64,000 nt of DNA from Myxococcus guangdongensis. Its GTDB lineage: Bacteria > Myxococcota > Myxococcia > Myxococcales > Myxococcaceae. The DNA lies in the NCBI RefSeq assembly GCF_024198255.1, contig NZ_JAJVKW010000006.1:310001-374000 (forward strand). The letters run 5' to 3'. Shown here in pieces: positions 56,168 to 64,000 of this stretch (its first letter is position 1; each line of letters starts with the position of its first letter). Both the position numbers and the translations under genes were made by a program. Under the pieces are notes generated by a model that did no database searches, was not told the DNA's origin, and saw only the letters and a program-made list of their open reading frames with translations.

Positions 56168-57787
56168 ATGCAGACAATGACTCACACCCGCCGAGGTTGG
56201 CGGATGACTCCGCTCGCCGTGACGACGATGGCGCTGTTGCTGGGGGCCTGCGGGCCCGAGGCCACCGTGCCCCAGGAGGACACGCTCACCGACACGGGGG
56301 CGGCGACGACGGCGGCCTTCGAGGCGTGGCGCGCGAAGAACGTCGTCGCGACCGAGGAGGGCCACTTCCTGGTGGAGGGGGACATGCGGATGCTGGACCT
56401 GGTGGAGGTCCGCCGCTACTGGGAGAGCTTCACGAGCAACCCCAACGCGCTGTCTGTCTTCCGGGTGGGCGGGGCGGACGCGGCCTGGAGCCGCGCGGAC
56501 CGCGAGGCCATCACCTATTGCATCCGTCCCACGGACTTCGGCGCGGACTACGACCGCGTGGTGGAGTTCATGCACCGCGCCGCCTCCGGCTGGGAGGGGG
56601 CGGCCAACGTGAAGTTCGTGCACCTGAAGGCGCTGGACTCGGCCACCTGCAATCGCAGCAACAACCTGGTGAAGTACAACGTCGAGCGCAACTTCACCTT
56701 CACGGGCCTGTCGGCGGGCATGGGGTTCCCCACGTATTCGCGGCCCACGCGCTTCCTGGAGCTGGGCCCCACGTCGACGTGGACGGATGCGGAGCTCATC
56801 GCCGTGCTGACGCACGAGTTCGGCCACGCGCTGGGCTTCGTGCACGAGCACGACACGGCCTCCGGCTGCGGCATGGTGATGACGGGCAGCTACCGGCCGC
56901 TGACGTGCTACGACGGCCGGGGTGCCATGCACTACCCGTCGATGCCGGGCTGGTTGGACCCGTCGCGCACGCTGAACTTCATCTCGCAGCGGGACGTGGA
57001 GGGCTCGCAGGCACTCTACGAGGCGCCGACCAACGTGCTGAGCACGTCCAGCGGCACGGTGTACGCGCGCAAGCGCTCGACGGGCGACCTCTACCGGCGC
57101 GACGCGCTCGTGTGGACGTTGGTGGGCGGCCCTGGGCAGGCGTTCGTCGCGGTGGGCAACACGCTCTATGGCCAGACGCCGGGCGGCGGCTATCCCGTGC
57201 AGTTCCTGGGCTCGAGCTGGGTGGGCATCGGCGGAAACGCGGGGCAGATCTTCGCGTGTGCGGGGGCACTGTGCGCCACGGACAAGGTGACTGGCAACGT
57301 GGCCCGGTACAACGCGGCGACGGCGACGTGGACGACCATCGGCGGGCCCGGCTCGCGCTTCGCGGCCACGACGACGCAGGTGTTCGGCCTGGGGCCGTGG
57401 CAGGACGACTACACGGCGCTCTACAGCGGCGCGGGCAGCTCGTGGAGCGTGGTGGGCGGCGGCGCCAGCGAGCTGGTGGGCGGCGGGACGAAGATGTACC
57501 GGCTCACCAACGACAAGGGCCTCATCCAGCGCCACGACGGAGGCTCGACGTGGACGAGCATCGGCTACTCGGGGCGCAGCTACGTGGCCGTGGGCAATGA
57601 CGTGTACGGCCTGCGTCCGGATGGCTCCTTCATCATGAAGTACGCCGTCACGGTGTGGAACTCCATCCATGGCTCGGCGAGCAGGATCTTCAGCTCGAAC
57701 GGCTACCTGCTCGCGCAGAACCTGGACGACACCATCGAGCGGTACGACCCGGTGTCGAACACCTGGACGAACCTGGGCAAGCCCTGA
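56168..57787 (+). CDS. Metzincin metalloprotease with C-terminal tectonin-like propeller
   Basis: A 539-residue lipoprotein (lipobox LLLGAC). The zinc site is HEFGHALGFVHEH: His216, Glu217, His220, His226. GAMHYPSM about 45 residues later is the Met-turn, as in astacin-like (M12A) and related enzymes. From about residue 290 the chain holds short repeats with W-xxIGG or W-xxVGG, such as WTLVGGPGQAF, WTTIGGPGSRF, WSVVGGGAS and WTSIGYSGRS, which look like tectonin-type propeller blades and may bind glycans or cells. AAGGGAA precedes the ATG. Divergent from the PNGase A-like gene. Confidence 0.85.
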   Translation: MQTMTHTRRGWRMTPLAVTTMALLLGACGPEATVPQEDTLTDTGAATTAAFEAWRAKNVVATEEGHFLVEGDMRMLDLVEVRRYWESFTSNPNALSVFRVGGADAAWSRADREAITYCIRPTDFGADYDRVVEFMHRAASGWEGAANVKFVHLKALDSATCNRSNNLVKYNVERNFTFTGLSAGMGFPTYSRPTRFLELGPTSTWTDAELIAVLTHEFGHALGFVHEHDTASGCGMVMTGSYRPLTCYDGRGAMHYPSMPGWLDPSRTLNFISQRDVEGSQALYEAPTNVLSTSSGTVYARKRSTGDLYRRDALVWTLVGGPGQAFVAVGNTLYGQTPGGGYPVQFLGSSWVGIGGNAGQIFACAGALCATDKVTGNVARYNAATATWTTIGGPGSRFAATTTQVFGLGPWQDDYTALYSGAGSSWSVVGGGASELVGGGTKMYRLTNDKGLIQRHDGGSTWTSIGYSGRSYVAVGNDVYGLRPDGSFIMKYAVTVWNSIHGSASRIFSSNGYLLAQNLDDTIERYDPVSNTWTNLGKP

Positions 57788-57828
57788 CGCGTCCTGGGCC
57801 TGGGGGGGGCGGGGAGGGGGGCGTGCCC

Positions 57829-58179
57829 TCAGGTCCAGGTGCGTTGCTGGTTGCGCTCGTTCTTCTGGCGGAAGGCCTCCTCCAGGTCCACGCCCACGCG
57901 GTTGGCGATGGCGACGAGGTAGTTGAAGACATCGACCAGCTCCTCGCCGACCTGGGCGCGCGCCGCCTCGGTCGGCGTGCCCTTGCCCTCGTCGTAGAGC
58001 TTCTCGTGGCGGCGGACGGCCTTGAACACCTCGCCGACCTCCTCGCCCATGAGGAAGCAGTTGTGGACCAGGTCCAGCTTCAGCCAGCCATGCATCGCTT
58101 CCAGCTCGTGGATGTAGCGCTGGTAGTCCTTCATCGAGGCGCCGGGGGGGAGTTCGATCATCCCCCCGTCTTCAATCAC
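57829..58179 (-). CDS. MazG-like nucleotide pyrophosphohydrolase
   Basis: A 116-residue all-alpha NTP pyrophosphatase. The metal-binding helices carry GEEVGEVFKAVRR and EELVDVFNYLVAIANR, and the C-terminus ends in the family's KNERNQQRTW segment. It would hydrolyse nucleoside triphosphates to monophosphates, cleaning the pool. A GTG at 58179 is the longest start; ATGs at 58161 and 58134 are alternatives, the latter fitting the compact domain well. Confidence 0.85.
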   Translation of the reverse strand: MIEDGGMIELPPGASMKDYQRYIHELEAMHGWLKLDLVHNCFLMGEEVGEVFKAVRRHEKLYDEGKGTPTEAARAQVGEELVDVFNYLVAIANRVGVDLEEAFRQKNERNQQRTWT

Positions 58180-58207
58180 CGGGCGGCGGGCGTCAACCCT
58201 CGCCCGC

Positions 58208-58238
58208 GCTCCCAGGGGCAGCGTGTCCCCCTGGGAGC
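58208..58238 (-). terminator. Hairpin after Cys-repeat secreted gene
   Basis: GCTCCCAGGGG (58208-58218) pairs perfectly with CCCCTGGGAGC (58228-58238) around a 9-nt loop, 25 bases beyond the stop of the minus-strand gene ending at 58263. Confidence 0.68.
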
Positions 58239-58262
58239 ATGGGCTGGGTCACGAAGGCGCGA

Positions 58263-60731
58263 CTAGAGGCCGTACTTCGACAGGTCCGGCGCGTTCAGGT
58301 TGCGGATCTGCTGGTAGGCGGCGGTGCTGGGCGCGGGCCAGCGCCACCCGCTGAACACGGGCGTCAGGTTGGTGTTCGCCGCGAAGCTGGCCGCGACGAT
58401 GAACGTGTCCACCGCGTCCTGCGTGGTGGGGCTGCCGGGCTGGGTCCGGTTGGCCGCGTACTGCCACACCTGCTCGATGAAGTTCCGGTCTGGGTGGGCG
58501 GCGGCCAGCCGCATCACGAAGGAGGCGAACAGGTCCGGGCCGCTGCGGACACCCGGGATGCCCAGGTCCTGGGCCAGGGTGTTGTTCCAGTTCAGGCTGG
58601 TGTTCAACAGGTACGTGTCCACCAGGCCGTAGACCGACGCCCTGAGGTTGGAGAAGGGCTGGCCGTCGAAGGGGGCTCCGTCCACGCCCGCCGCGTCCAT
58701 GGCGTAGAAGCGCATGGCGACCGCGTAGCCGGTGACGACGCTGCCGCCGTTGCCCCGCGTCGTGCCGTCGGGGTTGGGGAGCCTGTCCTTGTAGGCGAGG
58801 GCGTGCTCGAAGAGCCAGAAGTTGCGACCCAGCTCATAGAAGACGGCCTGGTCGAAGGCGGGCCGGGGGTAGGTCGTCGGGTTCGCGATGGAGTCGCGGA
58901 CCGACTTGTAGAGGGCCTCGTACGTCGCGTTGGACAGCTCGATGCCGGTGCTGCCCAGGCGCCCGCAGGCCCCGCCGCAGTTGGGCTCGATGACGGTGAA
59001 GGTGAGGCGGCCCTGGTAGAGGTTCGCGGCGGAGGGGGTGCGGTTCCCCGTGGCCGACTTGTACCAGTCGTACGCGGCATCCAGGACCTCGACGATCTTG
59101 GCCATCACCGCGGGGTTGTTGTCCGCGGAGGATGAGGAGTTGTAGTGCCCGTTGGCCCGCGGCGTCTGGATGGCGACCTTGCGGCCGGGCCACGGGTAGA
59201 AGTAGCCGCTGGCGCGCGTCGCCCCCGGCGAGGGCAGGTGCATGGAGACATAGTGGAGCGTCTCCGACTGGGTGGCGGGCAGGCTCAGGTTGTACGTGAG
59301 CGCGCCGAGCTGGGTCTGCTCGGTGGTGCGGGGCTTGCGGCAGCGCCAGAGCGAGGAGGCGTTGATGCCCTGGGGCGCGCCGGCCAGCCGAGGCTCGTAG
59401 CCCGCGCCCACGTTGCTCGAGCAGTAGCCGCCAAGGTCGGGCCCGTTCTCTTTCGTGTAGACGGTGCTCGGGACCGAGCACGACCAGGTGTACGCGTCAT
59501 TGACGTTCGCCACGCGGGCCTGGGCGGTGGGGTCGCGCCGCTCACAGGCGGTCTGCATCACCAGCGGGGACTCGTTGAGCGAGGCGCGGCACTTCCACTG
59601 GCTCGCCGCGTTCGGGCCCGTCACGGGGCCATCGAGGAAGGGCGTCGCGGTCGGGTGCCGGTCGAGGCAGGCGCCCTCGAGGTTGGGGCTGCCGAGGCGC
59701 GTCTCCGTGTTGCCGGCGGGGGTGTAGCAGCCCCAGGTGTACGCGTTGTTGACGTCACCGACGCGGGCGAAGGCGGTGCTGCCGTTCCGGATCTGGCAGG
59801 CGGTGTTCATGATGAGGGGCTGGTCGGAGTATCCCGACCTGCGGCAGACCCAGTTGTACGAGGCGTAGGAGCCGATGACGGGCCCGTTCAGGTAGGGGAC
59901 GTAGCCGGAGCCCACCCGCTGCGAGCAATAGCCATTCAGGTCCGGATCATTCACCCGCGTCTCAGGCGTGTAGGTCGTCCGGAAGCAGCCCCAGGTGTAG
60001 GCGTCGTTGGCGTTGGTGGCGCGTGCCGAGACACCCGAGCCGAAGTTCTTGCTGCACCCGACGTTCATGTCGAGCGTGTACACCTGCGGCTTGCGGCAGA
60101 CCCAGTTGTACGCCGCGTTCGTCGCGACCTGCGCTCCCTTGAGGTGGGGCTCGAAGCCGGTGCCTTTCGTGCCGCAGTAGCCCCACAGGTCCGGCCCGCC
60201 GATGTTCGTGTCGGGCCCCCTGCGCACGCACCCCCACGAGTGCGCGTCGTCGGAGCCGCCGGCCCGCGCTTCGGAGCCGGCGCCGTTTCGGATGGCGCAC
60301 GCGGTGTTCATGTTCAGGCCGGCCTCGTCGAACGACGGGTCCGAGGCCACGGTGTAGACGGTGTGCGTCAGCCCGTCCCGGTCCTGCAGCGGAAGCTGGA
60401 AGCTGAAACCCCGGTTGCCGGCGATGCCCGCCGCCTGCGCGGCGGCGCTGTACTCGTTGGCCACCGCCGTGCCCAGCAGCGGCCCGGTGGGGCTGTCCAG
60501 GTGGAAGCGCATCTCGACGGAGCCGGAGGGGAGGTTGGGCGCATAGGCCCAACCCCTCACATACCCATCCGAGGACACCGCCTGCACCGCGCCCATGGGC
60601 GCCGCCGCCATGGCGACTCCCGGTAGCAACGCCAACCCCGCGCAAAGCGTCCCCAAACCCAACCGCATGCGCAGCCTGGCAGGACCGCCCCGCAATGCTG
60701 GCGCCTGCCTCGTCTCATTGTACTTCGTCAT
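58263..60731 (-). CDS. Secreted protein with four Cys repeats and degenerate protease-like domain
   Basis: An 822-residue exported protein; the ATG at 60731 has GGGGGAG upstream and a signal peptide ending PGVAMAA. Residues about 50-135 form a domain of the VRGWAYAPNLPSGS type. About 140-468 are four tandem repeats of roughly 85 residues, each with four conserved Cys in the plan MNxxC, AYTWGC, DLxGYC, WxCR. The C-terminal part (about 480-822) contains FYELGRNFW (Tyr632 to Arg636), which matches the HELGHxxW zinc motif of secreted peptidases but lacks both histidines. It may be a non-catalytic binding domain. Confidence 0.7.
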   Translation of the reverse strand: MTKYNETRQAPALRGGPARLRMRLGLGTLCAGLALLPGVAMAAAPMGAVQAVSSDGYVRGWAYAPNLPSGSVEMRFHLDSPTGPLLGTAVANEYSAAAQAAGIAGNRGFSFQLPLQDRDGLTHTVYTVASDPSFDEAGLNMNTACAIRNGAGSEARAGGSDDAHSWGCVRRGPDTNIGGPDLWGYCGTKGTGFEPHLKGAQVATNAAYNWVCRKPQVYTLDMNVGCSKNFGSGVSARATNANDAYTWGCFRTTYTPETRVNDPDLNGYCSQRVGSGYVPYLNGPVIGSYASYNWVCRRSGYSDQPLIMNTACQIRNGSTAFARVGDVNNAYTWGCYTPAGNTETRLGSPNLEGACLDRHPTATPFLDGPVTGPNAASQWKCRASLNESPLVMQTACERRDPTAQARVANVNDAYTWSCSVPSTVYTKENGPDLGGYCSSNVGAGYEPRLAGAPQGINASSLWRCRKPRTTEQTQLGALTYNLSLPATQSETLHYVSMHLPSPGATRASGYFYPWPGRKVAIQTPRANGHYNSSSSADNNPAVMAKIVEVLDAAYDWYKSATGNRTPSAANLYQGRLTFTVIEPNCGGACGRLGSTGIELSNATYEALYKSVRDSIANPTTYPRPAFDQAVFYELGRNFWLFEHALAYKDRLPNPDGTTRGNGGSVVTGYAVAMRFYAMDAAGVDGAPFDGQPFSNLRASVYGLVDTYLLNTSLNWNNTLAQDLGIPGVRSGPDLFASFVMRLAAAHPDRNFIEQVWQYAANRTQPGSPTTQDAVDTFIVAASFAANTNLTPVFSGWRWPAPSTAAYQQIRNLNAPDLSKYGL
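59330..60311 (-). repeat. Four tandem Cys-rich repeats (coding)
   Basis: Four coding repeats of about 85 codons in the secreted protein. Most carry AYTWGC or AYTWSC (the first reads AHSWGC), a GYC or GAC and a terminal WxCR. They are related at protein level but clearly diverged in DNA, so the amplification is old. Confidence 0.75.
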
Positions 60732-60948
60732 GTTGGAACTCCCCCTCTGATGAGCACCCGGAACAGCGCTCCGGGTGTTGTCGCATATGACACTGGGAGA
60801 GTGTGTGAGTCTAGGGTTTAGTGGAAGGATTGAATGTGTATCGGAATCACCCGGTGGGTTGTGTGTGACTCCCGCATGAGTGGGAAGTGACCAGGGCGGG
60901 AAGATCCACGAGTGCCTTCGTTCCCCTGGAGCACAACCCGGAGGTCTC

Positions 60949-63549
60949 ATGCATCGCGGTGCAATCCTGTTGGCTTTAGCCAGTCTCTTCCCCACCTGGG
61001 CGGTGGCGGCGCCTCACGTCACGAGGCTTCCTCCCCAGAACGCGGCCATCCATTGCAGTCCCGGCGAGAAGTGCACGCAGCCCACCACGGACGGTTGGGT
61101 CGCGCAGATGGAGTACGCGGACGGCAAGAAGTTCCCGTTGCAGGACTATGTGAATGGCGGGCCCAACGGCGAGCTGTATCTGCTGGTCAGTGACAACGGC
61201 GAGTACACCTCCGAGGAGTGCAACTTCGGGATGCCCGAGGCCGGCGGGATTCCCTCGGTCCAGACCAACCCTTGTCTCTCGCAGACATTGTTCATCGGCA
61301 TGCGGCTGCCCCGGCCCAAGGACGCCAACGGGAACATCCTGGAGGCGGGGGGCATCATCGATGTCTGGCTCGACGCCCAGCGCGACGCCACCATCAACCT
61401 GGTTCCCGGCGCGAGCGGCCCCCGCTCCGAGGACCGGCACCTGCGGCTGCGCTACTCCACCGGCCCGAATGGAAACACCTCGTTGACGCAGCGGATGGGC
61501 AACAACGCGAACGGCTGGGTGGCGTTGTCGGCCCCCAACCAGGCCTGGGCCACCACCGCGGTGGTGACGACGCCGAGCGCGGACCCCACCCGCGTGCACA
61601 TCGAGTTCTCGGTGAAGCTGCGCAGCAGCGTGCCGCCCATCGTCGGCAGCGAGCCCTTGTCCTCGGCGGTCCGGAAGCTGGGGCTCGCCCTGCAGAGCAC
61701 GCCCGCCATGATGGGGGGCGCCACTCAGCGCGTGGGGGGCGGCATCTTCCCCAACGCGAAGAACCAGCCCCCGTCCGAGACGTTGACGGCCACCTGGGAG
61801 ACGCTCGAGCTGCGTGAGCACATCCCCATCCCGCTGAGCTTCACGATGTGGAACGTGGGGCAGATGCCCGACATGACGTTCTGGGTCCCGGACGGGGGCT
61901 CGGGGGAGATCGACACCGTCGCCGCGAAGATCTTCCAGAAGGAGGTCGTCTGCATCTCCGAAATCTGGATGTCCCACGAGCGAGGAGAGCTCATCGAGAA
62001 GGTCAACGAGCTGCGCGCCGCCCAGTCGCTGCCGCCCATGCAGGCCGTGACGGAGCTGAACGACGACATCCTCCGGCCGCCCACCGAGTCGACGGGCCTG
62101 GTGCTGCTGTCGTCACGCCAGATTCTCGAGGGAGGCGTCCACCACTTCCCGTCCAACATGTGCACCGGCGCCGACTGCATGCAGGACAAGGGCGTCATCT
62201 GGGCGCGCATCGCCACGCCGGCGGCCACCGTGCCCGTCACCGTCATGGATGACCTCGGCCTGCCCAGGCTCTCCTCCGCCACGGACTACGGCGAGTTCGT
62301 CGACGTGTTCTGCACCCATGTCAACGCAGGCGAGAACTCGCCGGGGCCGGACACCGATGCGCGCGAGGACCAGTTCTTCGACATCAAGGCCTACGTCCAG
62401 CAGGTGAGGCAGGGCGGGCCCCTGAACGCCAACTCCTTCCCGTACCTGCTCGGCGACGATGACATCTTCCCGCAGGGCACCTGGCCGAGCGGCATGGACC
62501 GCCCCGCCTTCCTGCTGGGGGACTTGAACACGCTGGGGCCCAAGGCCACCGAGGCTGACGCCAACTTCTCCGCGTATCAGGACATGGTGGGTCCCCAGTT
62601 CCTGAACATCCTTCAGCGCACCGAGTTCGAGGAGGCCAACAGCTTCTTCTCCGAGTCCCGAGACCTGGCGCGCACCTCGTCCGGCTCGGACCCGATGGCA
62701 ACCGGGACGTGGCTGAGCAGTCAGTGCACGGACCTGGTGCCGGACCAGCTGGCTGGCTTCGACCGGCTCGACTACGTGCTGGTGTTCCCGGCCGCGAACA
62801 CCTTGGAGTTCCCCGCCTACGCGTTGCTCAAGGAGCCCACGGCGAGCGTCGAGCCCCACTTCGACCCCGACTCCGGCATCTCCCTGGAGGTGGGGGGCGC
62901 GCAGCAGTTCTTCCAGCAATGCCTGTCGGACCACGCGATGGTGGATGTGAATGTGTCCCTGACGAAGGTGAAGGACGTGGTGAAGTACAACCCCGCCAAG
63001 CCGCACCGGATTGAATACGCGGTGAAGCAGGTGACGGACTTGGAGACGGAGAGTGGCTGCTGCGCGGATTGGTTCACGCCCCGCGTGCACATGACGGCGA
63101 ATGGCTTCTTCCGGGAGAACGCCTTCCTGGACGTCGTCGAGGACCAGACCATCTACCCGAACTGGCGCGTGCAGACCGGGCCGGGCAATCCCACGCAGTT
63201 CCCGGACCTGCCGGCCAACTTCACGGGGGTGGTGAACATGACGTCCGCCATCTGGGAGGAGGATGTCGGCCCCAATGACCACTACGACTCCATCCCTGAA
63301 GGGGGCGCGAGTCTGGCGGTGGATGACCGGGACGGCCACTTCAGCTTCTTCGCGTCCTCGGGCCTGGTGCGCCGGGTGAAGGGGGAGTCGAGCGCCAATG
63401 ATTGGCTCACCGGGCTCGAGCTGATGGGGAGCTTCCTGAACGGCTACGAGAACGGCATGTCCCTGGAGACGGAGGGGACGGACCAGGACTCGGGTGACAA
63501 CGCCCGGGTGCGGCACTTCATCCAACTCAAGGAGCTGGAGGCCCCATGA
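60949..63549 (+). CDS. Secreted sphingomyelinase-like EEP phosphodiesterase
   Basis: An 866-residue exported protein, ATG at 60949 with GGAGG upstream and a signal peptide ending WAVAA. Residues about 30-290 are a beta-rich N-terminal region. About 297-665 is an endonuclease/exonuclease/phosphatase fold: MWNVGQMPD, catalytic-site VCISEIWM, VFCTHVNAG, LLGDLNTLG, RLDYVLVF and SDHAMVDVN. The His-Asp and Asn motifs match neutral sphingomyelinases and secreted nucleases. The C-terminal part (NMTSAIWEEDVGPNDHYDSI) is another beta domain. Likely a phospholipid phosphodiesterase or nuclease acting on other cells. Overlaps the next gene by ATGA. Confidence 0.8.
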   Translation: MHRGAILLALASLFPTWAVAAPHVTRLPPQNAAIHCSPGEKCTQPTTDGWVAQMEYADGKKFPLQDYVNGGPNGELYLLVSDNGEYTSEECNFGMPEAGGIPSVQTNPCLSQTLFIGMRLPRPKDANGNILEAGGIIDVWLDAQRDATINLVPGASGPRSEDRHLRLRYSTGPNGNTSLTQRMGNNANGWVALSAPNQAWATTAVVTTPSADPTRVHIEFSVKLRSSVPPIVGSEPLSSAVRKLGLALQSTPAMMGGATQRVGGGIFPNAKNQPPSETLTATWETLELREHIPIPLSFTMWNVGQMPDMTFWVPDGGSGEIDTVAAKIFQKEVVCISEIWMSHERGELIEKVNELRAAQSLPPMQAVTELNDDILRPPTESTGLVLLSSRQILEGGVHHFPSNMCTGADCMQDKGVIWARIATPAATVPVTVMDDLGLPRLSSATDYGEFVDVFCTHVNAGENSPGPDTDAREDQFFDIKAYVQQVRQGGPLNANSFPYLLGDDDIFPQGTWPSGMDRPAFLLGDLNTLGPKATEADANFSAYQDMVGPQFLNILQRTEFEEANSFFSESRDLARTSSGSDPMATGTWLSSQCTDLVPDQLAGFDRLDYVLVFPAANTLEFPAYALLKEPTASVEPHFDPDSGISLEVGGAQQFFQQCLSDHAMVDVNVSLTKVKDVVKYNPAKPHRIEYAVKQVTDLETESGCCADWFTPRVHMTANGFFRENAFLDVVEDQTIYPNWRVQTGPGNPTQFPDLPANFTGVVNMTSAIWEEDVGPNDHYDSIPEGGASLAVDDRDGHFSFFASSGLVRRVKGESSANDWLTGLELMGSFLNGYENGMSLETEGTDQDSGDNARVRHFIQLKELEAP

Positions 63550-64000
63550 GCGCAATGATTCGGACGTCGGCGGTGCTCGCGTTGCTCCTCGCAGGGACGG
63601 CCCAAGCCATCGAGCCGATGGTGCCCTACGACAACTTCAACCCCTCGGAGTCCAACCCACCTCGCGCGACGAAGGTGCGGGGCATCGACCCGGCGCGCTG
63701 GGCCGACGTGCAGACGGGGAGCCGGCAACAGGCGCTGCGGGAGCTGGCCTTCACGCGCCTTCGGCTGCAGAGCCGGGCCAACACGGGGGCGGGGCGCTAC
63801 GGCTTGCGCTTCATCCAGCCGTCGGCCGTGACGGCCATCGAGGCGAAGGTCCGGGTGAACAACGCCCGGAGCACGGGGTGTGAGCTGCCGCAGGGCGGCG
63901 TCACCCAGGGGACGGCGGAGCTGTCCGGCCACTTCTTCAACGCGGCCACGCCCCTGCGTGCCAGCGCGAAGGATGACGTCACCGCGTCCATCCGCGTCGT
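63546..64000 (+). CDS. Secreted protein, truncated by window end
   Basis: An open frame starting at the ATG that overlaps the previous stop (ATGA) and running to the window edge without a stop, so only 151 complete residues are visible. The signal peptide is MSAMIRTSAVLALLLAGTA with cleavage after AQA. The mature part opens IEPMVPYDNFNPSESNPPRA and then reads as beta-strands (RYGLRFIQPSAV, AIEAKVRVNNAR). No family recognised from the part seen. Coupled to the sphingomyelinase-like gene, so it may be its partner or substrate-binding protein. Confidence 0.72.
   Translation, partial: MSAMIRTSAVLALLLAGTAQAIEPMVPYDNFNPSESNPPRATKVRGIDPARWADVQTGSRQQALRELAFTRLRLQSRANTGAGRYGLRFIQPSAVTAIEAKVRVNNARSTGCELPQGGVTQGTAELSGHFFNAATPLRASAKDDVTASIRV

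Overview
This 64 kb window is chromosomal DNA of very high GC content with strong G/C preference at third codon positions. The many secreted hydrolases and lipoproteins, the orphan sensory modules, a large type I polyketide synthase and the absence of phage, IS, tRNA, rRNA or CRISPR sequence all point to a myxobacterium, probably Myxococcaceae. This assignment is inferred from gene content, not from a marker gene. Forty protein genes are supported; the last one runs off the right edge.

Layout. 0.1-5.8 kb: a TonB-dependent receptor, then a three-gene signalling operon (receiver-histidine kinase, double-domain KaiC-like ATPase, stand-alone receiver). 5.8-9.9 kb: a secreted protein with a GYWxxH-like motif, a tailoring-enzyme operon (cytochrome P450, ABM-fold protein, SRPBCC protein) and a Cys-rich lipoprotein. 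10-20.2 kb: a YfhO-like membrane protein, then a tightly overlapping envelope operon of a giant AsmA/YdbH-like protein, a DUF1318/YdbL-like lipoprotein and a propeller-TPR protein. 20.2-24 kb: an FG-GAP/HYR lipoprotein and a membrane-anchored protein on the minus strand.

24.0-36.1 kb is the most unusual region. A TetR regulator precedes a coupled operon of a membrane desaturase-like enzyme, a carotenoid-isomerase/retinol-saturase-like flavoenzyme, and a 2417-residue single-module fully reducing PKS with a hotdog thioesterase fused to its N-terminus. A SUKH-like gene overlaps the PKS end. I do not recognise the product of this locus.

36-51.9 kb is mostly minus strand: an HGSNAT-like acyltransferase, a LURP-one-related protein, a GH5-like glycosidase with duplicated C-terminal domains, a trypsin-like/M57 protease pair, a zinc-ribbon nuclease/phosphatase-fold protein with a lipoprotein, a Cys-rich lipoprotein, a divergent EamA transporter/AraC pair, a patatin phospholipase and an Ig-like lipoprotein. 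52-64 kb: ahcY with a recognisable SAH riboswitch in its leader, a divergent PNGase A-like/metzincin pair, a MazG-like enzyme, a four-repeat Cys-rich secreted protein, and a secreted sphingomyelinase-like protein coupled to a truncated secreted gene.

Many of the secreted proteins (glycosidase, three peptidases, PNGase, patatin, EEP phosphodiesterase) fit predation or scavenging of other cells. Several convergent or terminal gene ends carry perfect GC-rich hairpins without a T-tract. Start codons were moved inward from the longest ORF wherever a signal peptide, a ribosome binding site or domain boundary supported it; each entry says so.
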